DNA of 64,000 nt from Chthoniobacteraceae bacterium (GTDB taxonomy: Bacteria > Verrucomicrobiota > Verrucomicrobiia > Chthoniobacterales > Chthoniobacteraceae): NCBI GenBank assembly GCA_947476045.1, contig CANJNZ010000007.1, positions 1 to 64,000 of the forward strand, written 5' to 3'. Of the stretch, positions 43,623-52,978 are shown one piece after another. A program made the translations under genes and the position numbers. Below the pieces are notes generated by a model. That model searched no databases, was not told the origin of the DNA, and worked only from the letters and a program-made list of their open reading frames with translations. Position 1 is the first letter of the stretch; every line of letters starts with the position of its first letter.

Positions 43623-46149
43623 TTACGCAGCCTGGGCTGTCGGTGCGGCCAGGAAACGCTCCAGGTTTGTTAGCAAGTCAAATACCGTGCGGAGCAGTTC
43701 CGCCACCTGGTCGGCAAGCAGTTCAGTTTTGCCCTCCCTTGCCGTCTCCTCCACCCGCTTTGCGGCTGCGTAGGCGGCGGGCGCATGGAAAACACCCACG
43801 ATGCCTTTGATGGCGTGTGCGGTGCGGCGGACCTTTTCGCAGTTATCCGAGGAGATACCGTCGGAAAGTGCGGTGATCAGTTCGGGCAGGTCTTCGTCGC
43901 GTGAGTCGCGGAGAAGACCGGCGATGGTGTCGCGATTGCCGTTCACGCTGGCGAGCAATTCGGCGACGTTAAATGGGAGATGGGCATCCGATGCCTGAGT
44001 AGGCCTTACTGCCAGAGGGGTGACTTGCGTGTGTGCGACGGGACGCAGGCCGGGGATGACGCTCTCGATGGTGGAAAGCAGTTCATGTTCGCGGACGGGT
44101 TTGCCGAGGTATCCATCCATTCCGGCGGCGAGGCATTCTTCACGCGCACCCTTGAGCACGTTGGCGGTGATGGCGACGATGGGGATGCGCTTCTCACCGT
44201 TTTCCTTTTTGCGAATGGTCTGTGTGGCGGTGATGCCGTCCATTTTGGGCATTTGCAGATCCATGAAAATCAGATCGAAAGGGTCGCGTGAAACTCTTTG
44301 GACGGCCTCCTCCCCATCTTCAGCACCGACCACGATATGGCCCCATGCTTCGAGATGGGTGCGGACGATGCGTTGGTTGGTCGCATTATCCTCCGCCACG
44401 AGCACGCGCAGACGGCGGCCATGCGGAGCCTCGCCGGGTGCGGAGGCGGCGGGAGCCGATGTGCTGGCCAGTTGCGGATTGAGTGCATTTTCCAGCGCAA
44501 GGCGGAGCTTGCGCGCCCTTGCCGGTTTGATGAGTTGCGCGCAAGCCGCCATCGCGGCGGGCGTTTCCTCGCGCCGTGCGGCGGAGTGCAGCAGCATGAG
44601 TTTCGGCGCACAGGGTGAAAGCGATGGGAGCCTCTGCGCAATCTCGATGCCGCCGCTTGCAGCGTGGAATGTATCGGCGATGACAAAATCAAATGGCGCC
44701 GGGCTCTTTAAAGCGGTCTCGATGTGCAGCAGTGCCGTGGCTGCCTTGTCGGCAGTCTCCACCACCATGCCCCAAGCGAGCAGCGACTCTGCGAGCAGTT
44801 TTGCGTTTCTTTCGCACGCATCCACCACGAGGACGTGCCTGCCGGCAAGCGCCACATTATTATCCACTGAAAGCGCCGGGCCCACACCAAAGCGTGCGCG
44901 GAATTGAAACTCGCTACCCTTGCCCTGCTCGCTCTGCACGCTAATCCAGCCGCCCATGAGCTGCACGAGTTGCTTGCAAATCGCCAGGCCGAGACCCGTG
45001 CCGCCGAAGCGCCGGGTTGTCGAATTATCCGCCTGTGTAAATGCATCGAAAATTGCCTCGCGCTTGCCGCTGTCAATCCCGCAGCCGGTGTCGCTCACCG
45101 TGAATCGAAGCATGGTTTCGATCTCGTTGATTTGAGAAACCTCCGCGCCCACCACGACTTCGCCTTGCGAAGTGAAACGCAGTGCATTGCTCACCAGATT
45201 GAGCACCACCTGCCGGAGCCGGTAGGGGTCGCCGACGAGGGCGTCGGGCACATCGGGACGCACATCCAGCATCAGTTCGATTCCCTTCTGAGTGGCAGCG
45301 CCCTGCATACGTGGCGAGGGCGTCCTCCAGCACGTCGCGCAGGCCGAAATCAATCACTTCCAGCTCCAGCTTGCCGGCTTCGATTTTCGAGAAATCCAGA
45401 ATGTCATTCAGCAAATCCAGCAGTCCTTCCGCAGAACTGTTCACGGTCTCCACGTAGTCACGCTGGGCATCCAGCGATGTCTTGAGCGCTAGCTCCGTCA
45501 TACCGATGATGCCATTGATGGGCGTGCGGATTTCATGGCTCATCACGGCGAGAAAATTGCGCTTGGCGAGGTTTGCAGCGCCTGCCTGTTCCGCGAGATT
45601 GCGCACCTTTGCGCCCGCCGCTTCCAGTTCCATGTTCGTCTGTGCCAGTCGCTCATTGGAGAGCACCAGCGCCATGTTTCCTTGAATCAGTTTTTGCCGG
45701 TCATGTCTGCCTGCCTCCAGCATTTTTTGAAGTGCCGACGCCAGCGCCTCGATTTCATCACTATGCGAATTAAACGAAACAGGTGCGGTGCCATCCGGTG
45801 TCGTAATCGCCCCGACGAGATCGCCGAGGCGGCGTAGGGAGTCGGAAATATCCCTCAAAATCTGACGTCCAATCAAGGCTGCCATCAACAGCCCCAGCAC
45901 CTGGACAATCACGGTCCAGCACATCAGCGAGGTTATCATTCCTCTTTCGATGCTCGCAGGCCCCGTTGGTTTGAGGCGGAGCAGGAGGATGAGAGTCGGC
46001 AGCAGCCCCGCAGCGATACACAGAAGGCCGCACAACCGCAGCTTTTGTTGCACCTTGAGGGCACGCACGACGCGCAGCAGGAACGGCACTTGGGCCGCCT
46101 TGCTCGGTTCTTGCGCCGGCACGGGCTTGGGCTGTGTTTCGTGATCCAA
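43623..46149 (-). pseudogene. BarA-like hybrid sensor kinase with a frameshift
   Basis: Two overlapping frames encode one hybrid kinase. First frame (46149 to about 45310): two transmembrane helices (38-58, 72-94), HAMP-like linker, and HisKA with [19 protein letters not shown] (His205), up to [13 protein letters not shown]. Second frame (about 45310 to 43623): [20 protein letters not shown], HATPase ([24 protein letters not shown]), a degenerate receiver, a second complete receiver (VLVAEDN, FIFMDLQMPKMDG-like LIFMDLQMPKMDG, LGKPV) and an HPt domain (RTAHAIKGIVGVF). One surplus base near 45301-45320 separates them. It is either a true inactivating or programmed shift or a sequencing error. 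TTG start at 46149. Confidence 0.85.
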
Positions 46150-46202
46150 AATACTCGCGGGTTTCCATTTGTAAGAGCAAAGCCCGCGCCCTCATCCCGG
46201 AA

Positions 46203-46242
46203 GAAAAAAGTGAGGGCGCCCGTGGTTTCCCACGAGCGCCCC
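46203..46242 (-). terminator. Rho-independent terminator of rnpB
   Basis: On the minus strand GGGCGCTCGTGG-GAAA-CCACGGGCGCCC forms a 12-bp stem with one bulge or mismatch and a GNRA-type loop, then TCACTTTTTTC. It lies directly after the 3' end of the RNase P RNA and separates it from the kinase gene. Confidence 0.9.
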
Positions 46243-46245
46243 GTT

Positions 46246-46655
46246 TGTGGACGATCCTAAGCCGGATTTTGTGCTCCGGTGCTTGCGCACCGTGCGGCGG
46301 TCATTTCTCTCCCCGACTTGCGCCGGGGCCCCGCCGAAGCGAGGGGCGACTATTACCCGGGGGCTGCCAGCTTTCGCCGGCGGCCAGGCGCCATACCCCC
46401 TGTTCTGTCTTGCACCGCAGGAGGTTTATCGTGCCCCGCGTGTCACCACGCGGGCGGTGGGCTTTTACCCCGCCTTTTCACCCTTACCCGAAGCAGCACG
46501 AGGCTGCGCCGGGCGGTCTATTTTCTGTGACACTGTCTGTCGCCCCCGGCTTTCGCCGGAAACGCCCGCGGCTTCTCCGCGGCCTGCTGCCATGGTGGTG
46601 TCCGGACTTTCCTCTCGCGGGCAATGCCGCGAGCGACCGCCGATCTTCCGCCGCC
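46246..46655 (-). ncRNA. rnpB: RNase P RNA, bacterial type A
   Basis: The catalytic RNA of RNase P, which matures tRNA 5' ends. The minus strand holds the universal 5' block GAGAGGAAAGTCCGGAC, the mid-region GGTGAAAAGGCGGGGTAA and GGCACGATAAACC, and the 3' block ACAAAATCCGGCTTAGGATC that corresponds to ACAGAACCCGGCTTAT of Escherichia coli M1 RNA. Helix P1 can be drawn between GGAAGATC at the 5' end and GATCGTCC (46249-46256) at the 3' end. Ends are set from P1 and from the flanking promoter and terminator; expect an error of a few nt. Apparent open frames across this gene are not coding. Confidence 0.95.
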
Positions 46656-46656
46656 G

Positions 46657-46684
46657 ACTATAAGGGCGCGAACAAATCGCGCAA
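46657..46684 (-). promoter_or_regulatory. Probable sigma70-type promoter of rnpB
   Basis: Minus-strand TTGCGC (46684-46679), 16 nt spacer, TATAGT (46662-46657), placing the transcription start close to the predicted 5' end of the RNase P RNA. The -35 matches only its first half. Confidence 0.6.
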
Positions 46685-46812
46685 GCCTGTGCAAAGAAGA
46701 GACGAGACTGTGCACAGGGCGGCGTAGTTCTGACTTTAAAAAACACCATCTATCTGCATCTTCACTTTTGTTTTGGAACAGAAAATGGAACGTTCAAATT
46801 CACTCGGCTCCC

Positions 46813-48894
46813 ATGAATTCCGCACTACGCACGCTGCTTGACCATTCTACGTTTCACCTCGGTGCCCTCCGCGAAGTGGGGGCGCTGCTCCCGGCCTCGG
46901 ATGAGGAACTGAGCACGGTCATCACAGAAACGATCGCGGCGGGGGATCAAATGGGCTTTCTGCTCGTGATCACGGCGGCTCTGGACGCCGGGCGCCGGGT
47001 GGACGCATCGCATTTGGTAAAAGGCACCGCCCTCGCGAATGATCCGAACCGTCTCGGCAATCTCGCATGGAAGATGGAGGGCGATGTGCCGGGCGCGCTC
47101 ATGGCCGCGATCCATCTCGGCGGGATATCTCGCGACATGCACGCGGGGGCACTGTTCATTGTGGCTGCGTGGTGTGCGGAGAGGCGCAGCGGGGAACTGC
47201 CTGCGGAGTTTGCAGCGGAGGCCCGTCAGTTGGCCCGGCATAAAGAGCTGCCGGACGTAGCGCTCGGCTATCTGGGGGCGATCGTGCTGACGGTGCCGGA
47301 CGAAGGCCTTCTCGCCGTGATTTCCAAAAGCTACCCGCGCCTTCTCGATAATGCCATCCAGCCAGCCACAAGAAAAATAGCCGACGCCTTTTTGAGTATG
47401 TTTGCCGGCCCGGTCACGGGCTTCGCACACCCCACGCCACCCAAGGCCGTTGCCCAGGGCCGACCCATGCGCCGCGCGGTGGAAAAGATCAGCCGCAATG
47501 ACCTGTGCCACTGCGGGAGCGGACGGAAATACAAACGCTGCTGCTTTGAAAAGGATCAGGAGCGGTTGCACTTGTCCACGGAGGTCGCGGGACACACACG
47601 CGCCGAGTTGCGTGACGACCCCGAGGCCGGGCTGACGGAGTCGCGCCTCATGAGGCTCCAGCCTTTTGAACTGGTCCGCATCGATCCCCGCAAAGTCCCG
47701 GAAAACCTGCGGAGTTGCTATATCACGCACGCCGTTGGATTCAGGCTATGGGAACGCGCTGTGGAATTTTTCGAGGTGGTCGAGTGGGACGAAGAACGCC
47801 AGGACGACTGGCATTTTCTGACCTACTTCCTCATGCACGAGCAGCTCAAGGATCTCGCCGTGCGTGCAGTCGCAGCGCGGGCCCGGCACGAGCCAGTGGA
47901 CGACCTGCGCCTCGGCATCCAGCTCCTCATCGCTCGCGACGATCCTGCCGAGGAACTGAGGGTGCTCGACGCCACTGCCGATGCCATTCTTCACGAAACA
48001 GACGCGGAGGCGCTCAATAAACTGGGCAACGGCATCCTCTGCTCCCGCCACACCGCGCTCGGCATTCTCATCTGCCGCAGTCTCATCGCCATGCTGCCGC
48101 CTGAGCAATCCAGCTTCCTTCTCAAAGAGATCCTCACAGCGCGCGACAAGCTGAACCTCCCGCCCGACGACCCCTTCAGCGACGTGCATGAACGCCGGCT
48201 TGCCGAGCACACACCGGATGAAGGTGCAGACGCCGCCGCCCTGCGCACCGCCCGCAAACGCCTCGATGCCAAAGCCGCCGAAGTCCGCCAGTTGAACGAA
48301 GAGATTGACCGCCAGCGCCGTGCCATGGAACGTCTGGAAAAGAAAAACGGAGCCGCCCCCGTTCCCGCGCAAACCACATCCACCGACGAAGCCGGGCTGC
48401 GTGAAATGCGGATCAAGCTCGCCGAACTCAAAGTCAACCTTCACGAGCGCACGGCGGAGCGCACCTCCCTCCGGCACGATTTGGAAAAGGCGCAAAAAGA
48501 ACTCGAAACACTCCGCCAGACCCAGAGCGCTCCCGCCCACGCAAGCGACGCAACCACCGACGACGAAGCGGCCCATTACCTGCCCGAACAGCCCGCTGGC
48601 AACCAGCCGCTGCGACTCGTGGAGTTTCCCCACAAGTTCCGCGAAACACTCGAGGACTTCCCCCGGCAGGCCGCCCGAGCCGCGCTCGCCATGATCGGGC
48701 GGCTCGCAGGCGGAGAGCCTGCCGCTTTCGTTGGCGTCGTCCCCCTCAAAGCCTGCCCCGGCATCTTCCGCCAGCGCATCGGCAGCGAACACCGCCTCTT
48801 GTTCCGTCTCCTGCCCGACCGCGTGCAAATCGTGGACCTCATCAACCGCCGCGATCTCGACCGCAAAATCAAGAGCCTTCAGGCCTCAGGATAG
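46813..48894 (+). CDS. SEC-C zinc-binding protein fused to a RelE/ParE-like domain
   Basis: A 693-residue protein. Residues 1-220 are helical repeats; SEC-C motif LCHCGSGRKYKRCC lies at about 230-243; a second helical repeat region follows to about 470; two coiled coils occupy about 478-515 and 529-570; the last 90 residues (from LRLVEFPHKFRETLEDFPRQ) have the RelE/ParE toxin-fold pattern, ending PGIFRQRIGSEHRLLFRLL and VDLINRRDLDRKIKSL. SEC-C is a zinc module that binds SecB or other proteins; RelE-like domains bind ribosomes or gyrase, though ParE-like folds also exist without toxicity. No antitoxin gene is next to it. ATG 46813 chosen; the frame upstream passes through rnpB. Confidence 0.85.
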   Translation: MNSALRTLLDHSTFHLGALREVGALLPASDEELSTVITETIAAGDQMGFLLVITAALDAGRRVDASHLVKGTALANDPNRLGNLAWKMEGDVPGALMAAIHLGGISRDMHAGALFIVAAWCAERRSGELPAEFAAEARQLARHKELPDVALGYLGAIVLTVPDEGLLAVISKSYPRLLDNAIQPATRKIADAFLSMFAGPVTGFAHPTPPKAVAQGRPMRRAVEKISRNDLCHCGSGRKYKRCCFEKDQERLHLSTEVAGHTRAELRDDPEAGLTESRLMRLQPFELVRIDPRKVPENLRSCYITHAVGFRLWERAVEFFEVVEWDEERQDDWHFLTYFLMHEQLKDLAVRAVAARARHEPVDDLRLGIQLLIARDDPAEELRVLDATADAILHETDAEALNKLGNGILCSRHTALGILICRSLIAMLPPEQSSFLLKEILTARDKLNLPPDDPFSDVHERRLAEHTPDEGADAAALRTARKRLDAKAAEVRQLNEEIDRQRRAMERLEKKNGAAPVPAQTTSTDEAGLREMRIKLAELKVNLHERTAERTSLRHDLEKAQKELETLRQTQSAPAHASDATTDDEAAHYLPEQPAGNQPLRLVEFPHKFRETLEDFPRQAARAALAMIGRLAGGEPAAFVGVVPLKACPGIFRQRIGSEHRLLFRLLPDRVQIVDLINRRDLDRKIKSLQASG

Positions 48895-49060
48895 GGCACG
48901 CGGAAAGCGGGCTCGAAAGAACATAGAGGCTGCTCGGCGAAGTGTAGCACACCGCAGATAGTCGAAAGTAAACATCCAGTCGCAGACGGCCTGTATGGGT
49001 GCGGCGATAAACTTTCCCCACACCCTCGTCTTGTATATGTGGGCAGTCATCCGCCTGCGC
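48895..49060. other. Intergenic region without recognised features
   Basis: No frame, hairpin or repeat could be supported here, between the SEC-C gene stop and the degenerate fragment that follows. Confidence 0.6.
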
Positions 49061-49330
49061 TTAAGGTGCGAGGGTGATGTTGATTCGAAAGAAGGAGCCG
49101 TTTTGGCCGGGGGCGAAGGCGGGATATGGGACGCTGACGATTTGATTGGTGCCGTCGTCGGCGAGCAGGGTGGGAGTGTCGTTGCTGTTGTTCCAAGTGA
49201 TCATGTCCGCGCTGAATTGCGGCGTGTAGGTCAGCCCCGCTGCTGCGGCGTCTTTGCGCCGGATGAAGAGTGCGCGGAGGTCATTGCCGTCCCACATTGG
49301 CACTCGGTTTGGCCTTACGATGCGTTTCAT
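49061..49330 (-). pseudogene. C-terminal fragment of a large secreted verrucomicrobial protein
   Basis: From about NDLRALFIRRKD to the stop the sequence has the layout of the C-terminal module found on very large autotransporter-like or PEP-CTERM-like verrucomicrobial proteins: AAGLTYTPQFSADMITWNNS, LLADDGTNQIVSVPYPAF, and SFFRINITLAP. Nothing upstream on the same strand continues the protein. It is a leftover after deletion, not an independent gene, although a frame is open up to 49366. Confidence 0.6.
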
Positions 49331-49566
49331 TTTGCTCTTTATGGCCAGCGTGTGAGGGCCAGCCACCCACAGTGAATCAAGAGGAGATCGGGCAAGTTAA
49401 AACCCGCCGCTCAAAATAGAGCTTGGCAGAGTGGAGTGGACGGTCACTCTGGTGAGCAACGTTTGCACGCATGAATCTCGACGTGACCACATCCTGCCTC
49501 GCAAAATCTTCCGTTCGGAGCAGCGTAACTCGCGCATTTCATCCTCTTACCGACCCTCGCTCCCCC

Positions 49567-49642
49567 CAGACCCCCTCACTCCCTGACGCCCGTCCCCGTT
49601 CTAACCGTTTCCGGTGCGGCGAGCGCGAAAGCAAATTCCTTA
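49567..49642. repeat. 76-bp direct repeat, copy A (upstream of mlaE)
   Basis: The first 53 bp (starting CAGACCCCCTCACTCCCTGA, ending TTTCCGGTGCGG) are identical to copy B at 52473-52525, and the next ~23 bp (GCGCGAAAGCAA and around) are nearly so. The rest of 49380-49697 shows no gene. Confidence 0.95.
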
Positions 49643-49697
49643 CAGTGTAGTCATTTCACCCCGGCACTGAACATTCCGCCCCGCCCCCGCCCCTGTT

Positions 49698-50438
49698 TTG
49701 AAAAACTACCTCCAGCTCAATCTCAGCCTGCTCTACTGGGTTTTCATCGCTCCGTTCAAAGGGCAGTTTTTCAAGCTGTCCCCGATCATCCGGCAGATGG
49801 TGTTCATCGGCGTGCGAGCGGTGCCGATGGTCGCACTCACCGCGCTCACCATCGGCATCACGCTCGCCATGCAGTCAGCACGCTCGCTCCAGCAGCTAGG
49901 CGCGGAGATCTACGTGCCCAATCTCGTGACGGTCGCCTTGCTGCGCGAAATGGGGCCGGTGTTGATCGCGGTCATCGTCATCGGGCGAAGCGGCTCGGCG
50001 GTGGCTGCGGAGTTGGGCACGATGAAAGTCTCCGAGGAAATCGAGGCGCTCGAAGTCATGGCGATCAACCCAGTCCGCTTCCTCATCGTCCCCCGCTTCC
50101 TCGCGATGCTCGTGATGCTCCCCGCCCTCATCATTCTGGGAAACTACGTGGGCATTTTCGGCGGCTGGCTCGTTTGTTGGCTGGCTCTGGATTTCAACGT
50201 CGCGGGCTTCATCCTCGGCGCACTTGAAAGCTCCGATCTTTGGGATCTGTATTCTGGTGTGGTGAAAAGTGTGGTGTTCGCATGGCTCGTCATCACCATC
50301 GCCTGCAACGCCGGGATGCACGTCGAGGGCGGCGCCGAGGGCGTCGGGCAGGCAACGACAAAATCCGTCGTCCACGGGCTGCTCGCCATGCTCGTCTCGA
50401 ACGCATTGCTGACCGTGCTCTTTTTCTTCGGACGATGA
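49698..50438 (+). CDS. mlaE: MlaE-type ABC transporter permease
   Basis: The permease of the Mla/MCE lipid transport system, which moves phospholipids between the membranes. The 246-residue protein has about five hydrophobic segments and the family core VPNLVTVALLREMGPVLIAV, IGRSGSAVAAELGTMKVSEE and EALEVMAINPVRFLIVPR. The length is slightly below E. coli MlaE (260). The likely start is TTG 49698 (LKNYLQ), as no ATG lies earlier in frame. It overlaps mlaF by 4 nt (ATGA). Confidence 0.93.
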   Translation: MKNYLQLNLSLLYWVFIAPFKGQFFKLSPIIRQMVFIGVRAVPMVALTALTIGITLAMQSARSLQQLGAEIYVPNLVTVALLREMGPVLIAVIVIGRSGSAVAAELGTMKVSEEIEALEVMAINPVRFLIVPRFLAMLVMLPALIILGNYVGIFGGWLVCWLALDFNVAGFILGALESSDLWDLYSGVVKSVVFAWLVITIACNAGMHVEGGAEGVGQATTKSVVHGLLAMLVSNALLTVLFFFGR

Positions 50439-51286
50439 ACACCACCGCCGACCAGCCCGTCATCGAAGTCGCCGACCTTTACCGGACATTCGGAAAACGC
50501 GCCGTGATCAATCACCTCTCACTCGAGATCTACCGCGGCGAGACGCTCGTCATCATGGGCGGCAGCGGATGCGGAAAGAGCACGCTCCTCCGCCATATCA
50601 TCGGAGTGATGAAGCCGACCTCCGGCTCGATCAAAATCTTCGGCGAGGAAACCACCGCGATGAACGAGCGGGAACTCACAGGCATCCGGCGGCGCTTCGG
50701 GATGCTCTTTCAATCCGGCGCACTGCTCGCCTCGCTCACCGTCGGCGAAAACGTCGCGCTGCCGTTGATCGAGCACACGAAACTCACGCCCGACGAGATC
50801 GAGCAGGTCGTGAAGGACAAACTTGAGATTGTGGGGCTGAAAGGCTTCGAGCGCATGAAGCCCGCCGAGATCAGCGGCGGCATGAAAAAGCGCGTCGGCC
50901 TTGCGCGGGCGCTGGCGCTCGACCCAGAGCTGCTTTTCAGCGACGAACCGACCTCCGGCCTCGATCCCATCATGACCGCCGTCGTGGATCGCCTCACCCT
51001 CGATCTCACCCGCAAGCGCGGCATGACCGCCGTAGTCGTCACTCACGACATGACGAGCGCATTCCGCATCGCCACACGGATGATCATGCTCGGGCGCGGC
51101 TCGATCATCGCGCAGGGCACGCCCGACGAAATCCGCAACTGCGACAACCCCGAGGTGCAGCAATTCATCAACGGCGAAGCCGACGGCCCCGTGCCGCTCA
51201 ACATCTCGCAAGACGAAGACCATCCACACATCGCACCACGTCCGCTCGTCACAGCGCGCGGACGCTTTCACAATAAAACACCATGA
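50435..51286 (+). CDS. mlaF: MlaF-type ABC transporter ATPase
   Basis: A 283-residue ATPase of the Mla/MCE transporter. Walker A GGSGCGKST (42-50), Q-loop LFQSGALLASLTV, signature AEISGGMKKRVGLARAL (144-160), Walker B LLFSDEPTSGLDP, and H-loop VVTHDM. The SGALFDSLTV-type Q-loop and MKKR next to the signature are typical for MlaF. It has a C-terminal extension (about 20 residues) rich in His and Pro. ATG 50435 overlaps mlaE, and its stop overlaps mlaD, both by 4 nt. Confidence 0.95.
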   Translation: MNTTADQPVIEVADLYRTFGKRAVINHLSLEIYRGETLVIMGGSGCGKSTLLRHIIGVMKPTSGSIKIFGEETTAMNERELTGIRRRFGMLFQSGALLASLTVGENVALPLIEHTKLTPDEIEQVVKDKLEIVGLKGFERMKPAEISGGMKKRVGLARALALDPELLFSDEPTSGLDPIMTAVVDRLTLDLTRKRGMTAVVVTHDMTSAFRIATRMIMLGRGSIIAQGTPDEIRNCDNPEVQQFINGEADGPVPLNISQDEDHPHIAPRPLVTARGRFHNKTP

Positions 51287-52257
51287 AGAAGAATTTCTCC
51301 GACACTCTCACCGCCTTCGCCGTCATCGCGTGCAGCGCCGTGCTGCTCGGCGCACTCACCTTCGCACTTTCCGGCTACCGGCTGAAGCCGCCGACGCGCA
51401 CACTCCAGGTGGATTACGAGGACGTGACGGGCATCAAGGTCCACTCCGAGGTCCGCTACGCCGGCGCACCCGCCGGGCGCGTGATCGCCATTCGCCACCT
51501 CACACCCGCCGAGCGCCAGACCGCGAAGAACAAAAAGAACGCCGTGCGCGTGACGCTCGAAATCGAGGAAAGCGTCCCACCATTGCCGAGCGACATGCTC
51601 GCATCACTCAGCTCCGACACGATGCTCTCGCAGAAATTCGTCGCATTCAACGCAGGCACGCCGGGCGCGGAAGTGCTGCCCAACAACGCCATACTGGAAG
51701 GCCAGCCCATCTCCGGGCTCGATCAAGTCATCGCCGCAGCAGGCCCGGTGATGACCAACGCAAACAAGCTCCTCGAAAACTTCAACGGCACCGTGACAGC
51801 CGTGAAGGGCGACCTCGGCAGACTCCTGCCCAAGGCAACCATGCTCGTGGACACCGCGAACGGCGGAGTGAAAGACATCGTCATCAGCGCAGAAGGTCTG
51901 CTCGCCCGCGCGACAAAGCTCATTGCGGACAACGAAGCCGGCATCAAAACGGACATAGACGAATTGCAGAAGGTCATTGCTGGTGTGGATACCGCGGCGA
52001 AGAGCCTCAACATCGTCCTCGGCAGCGCAAACGCCTTCGTCAACAACACCGACAAACAGCTCCAGATCCAATTGAAGGAACTGCACATCGCGCTGCTGAA
52101 TCTCAAAGTCATCACCACCCACGCAAAGGCGATCACCGAAGCCCTCGGTGAAAAACCGAACCGCCTCATCTTTAGCGGAAAGCCCAACACGCTGACACCC
52201 GAGGATGAGATTCTGAAAAGCAGCAAAGTCGTCCCGGCGAAAACACCGGTGAAATGA
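51283..52257 (+). CDS. mlaD: MlaD-type MCE substrate-binding protein
   Basis: A 324-residue protein: cytoplasmic start, one transmembrane helix (about 10-32), then one MCE domain (VDYEDVTGIKVHSEVRYAGA, VTLEIEESVPPLPSDMLASL, ending near SGLDQVI), and a long helical C-terminal region (about 150-290) rich in Asn/Val/Asp/Lys that would continue the lipid channel. The length exceeds E. coli MlaD (183), as is usual for single-MCE proteins outside the gammaproteobacteria. mlaC and mlaB are not present next to it. Overlaps mlaF by 4 nt. Confidence 0.92.
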   Translation: MKKNFSDTLTAFAVIACSAVLLGALTFALSGYRLKPPTRTLQVDYEDVTGIKVHSEVRYAGAPAGRVIAIRHLTPAERQTAKNKKNAVRVTLEIEESVPPLPSDMLASLSSDTMLSQKFVAFNAGTPGAEVLPNNAILEGQPISGLDQVIAAAGPVMTNANKLLENFNGTVTAVKGDLGRLLPKATMLVDTANGGVKDIVISAEGLLARATKLIADNEAGIKTDIDELQKVIAGVDTAAKSLNIVLGSANAFVNNTDKQLQIQLKELHIALLNLKVITTHAKAITEALGEKPNRLIFSGKPNTLTPEDEILKSSKVVPAKTPVK

Positions 52258-52275
52258 CGCGCCACGCAAGCGCGG

Positions 52276-52461
52276 CTACTTCCCGAGCAAGTGCTCGAAC
52301 ACCATCTGGTCGAGCGCCTGATAGTCGAGTTTGCTGACATATTCCTGTGCGCGCGCCTCGTCGAAGGTGCGGCATTTCTCCACGAGGCGGAGGAAAGTGC
52401 GGCGGCTGTTGTCGAGCGCGGCGCTCCAGTGTTCGGGCGTCGTGGTGCGGAAGGGATGCAT
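52276..52461 (-). CDS. Short hypothetical, possibly truncated by the direct repeat
   Basis: A frame with ATG at 52461 gives 61 residues (MHPFRTTTPEHWSAALDNSR and on) of normal composition and helical character, ending LDQMVFEHLLGK. Immediately upstream is copy B of the 76-bp repeat, and the frame continues into it as far as a GTG at 52485. It may be an intact small gene or the 3' end of a longer one cut by the repeat. Confidence 0.5.
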   Translation of the reverse strand: MHPFRTTTPEHWSAALDNSRRTFLRLVEKCRTFDEARAQEYVSKLDYQALDQMVFEHLLGK

Positions 52462-52472
52462 ATCGAAGCAGA

Positions 52473-52547
52473 CAGACCCCCTCACTCCCTGACGCCCGTC
52501 CCCGTTCTAACCGTTTCCGGTGCGGAGGGCGCGAAAGCAATTTCCTG
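52473..52547. repeat. 76-bp direct repeat, copy B (downstream of mlaD)
   Basis: Copy B of the repeat at 49567-49642; 53 identical bp and then one indel and a few changes. The two copies enclose mlaE-mlaF-mlaD and the start of the small gene. Confidence 0.95.
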
Positions 52548-52733
52548 CAGATTTACTCAACCGCTATGGGCTGGCTGTGATTTTTTTTGAAAGATTTTTG
52601 AAAGAACCGGGGAGGAGGCTGCGTTCTTTCCCTATGTCAAAATTCAAACCAACATGGAGCTTTGCGCGCGCGGGGATGAACCACGAAGGCGCGAAGGGCA
52701 CGGAGTTGCGGGGCGGGAGGGTGGAGAATTTGG

Positions 52734-52780
52734 GATTGCGGATTGCAGATTGCGGATTGGGTAATGCGGACTTCGGATTG
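52734..52780. repeat. GATTGCG heptamer array, intergenic
   Basis: Seven 7-bp units: GATTGCG, GATTGCA, GATTGCG, GATTGGG, TAATGCG, GACTTCG, GATTGGT, decaying from left to right. It is followed after 22 bp by copy 1 of the ~110-bp element. Confidence 0.9.
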
Positions 52781-52802
52781 GTGGAGGTGGGCGCGGGTTT
52801 GG

Positions 52803-52915
52803 GAGCCGAGCGGAGCGAACCGGAGCGCCAGCGGAGGCAGTGCCGTGGGCGGAGGTGGGCGGCACAAACAGCAAGGCAGCCCGAAGGGACGCTGCGGCGG
52901 CAGCGGGCAATGCGG
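52803..52915. repeat. Dispersed ~110-bp G+C-rich element, copy 1
   Basis: The block from GAGCCGAGCGGAGCGAACCG to AGCGGGCAATGCGG is about 90 percent identical to copies at 54226-54339 and 54406-54516. It contains no frame of interest. Its internal inverted-repeat potential (CGGAGCG...CGCTCCG class) is limited. Confidence 0.9.
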
Positions 52916-52978
52916 TTTTCGGGAAAAGGGGTGTTCTTCCCTGTTGGAGGGATGTCCACGAGCCTCGGAGATGAGTCC

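Noticed and set aside
46134-46750. Several overlapping frames of 80-197 residues
   Set aside because: They cover the RNase P RNA gene, whose conserved blocks and terminator explain the sequence.
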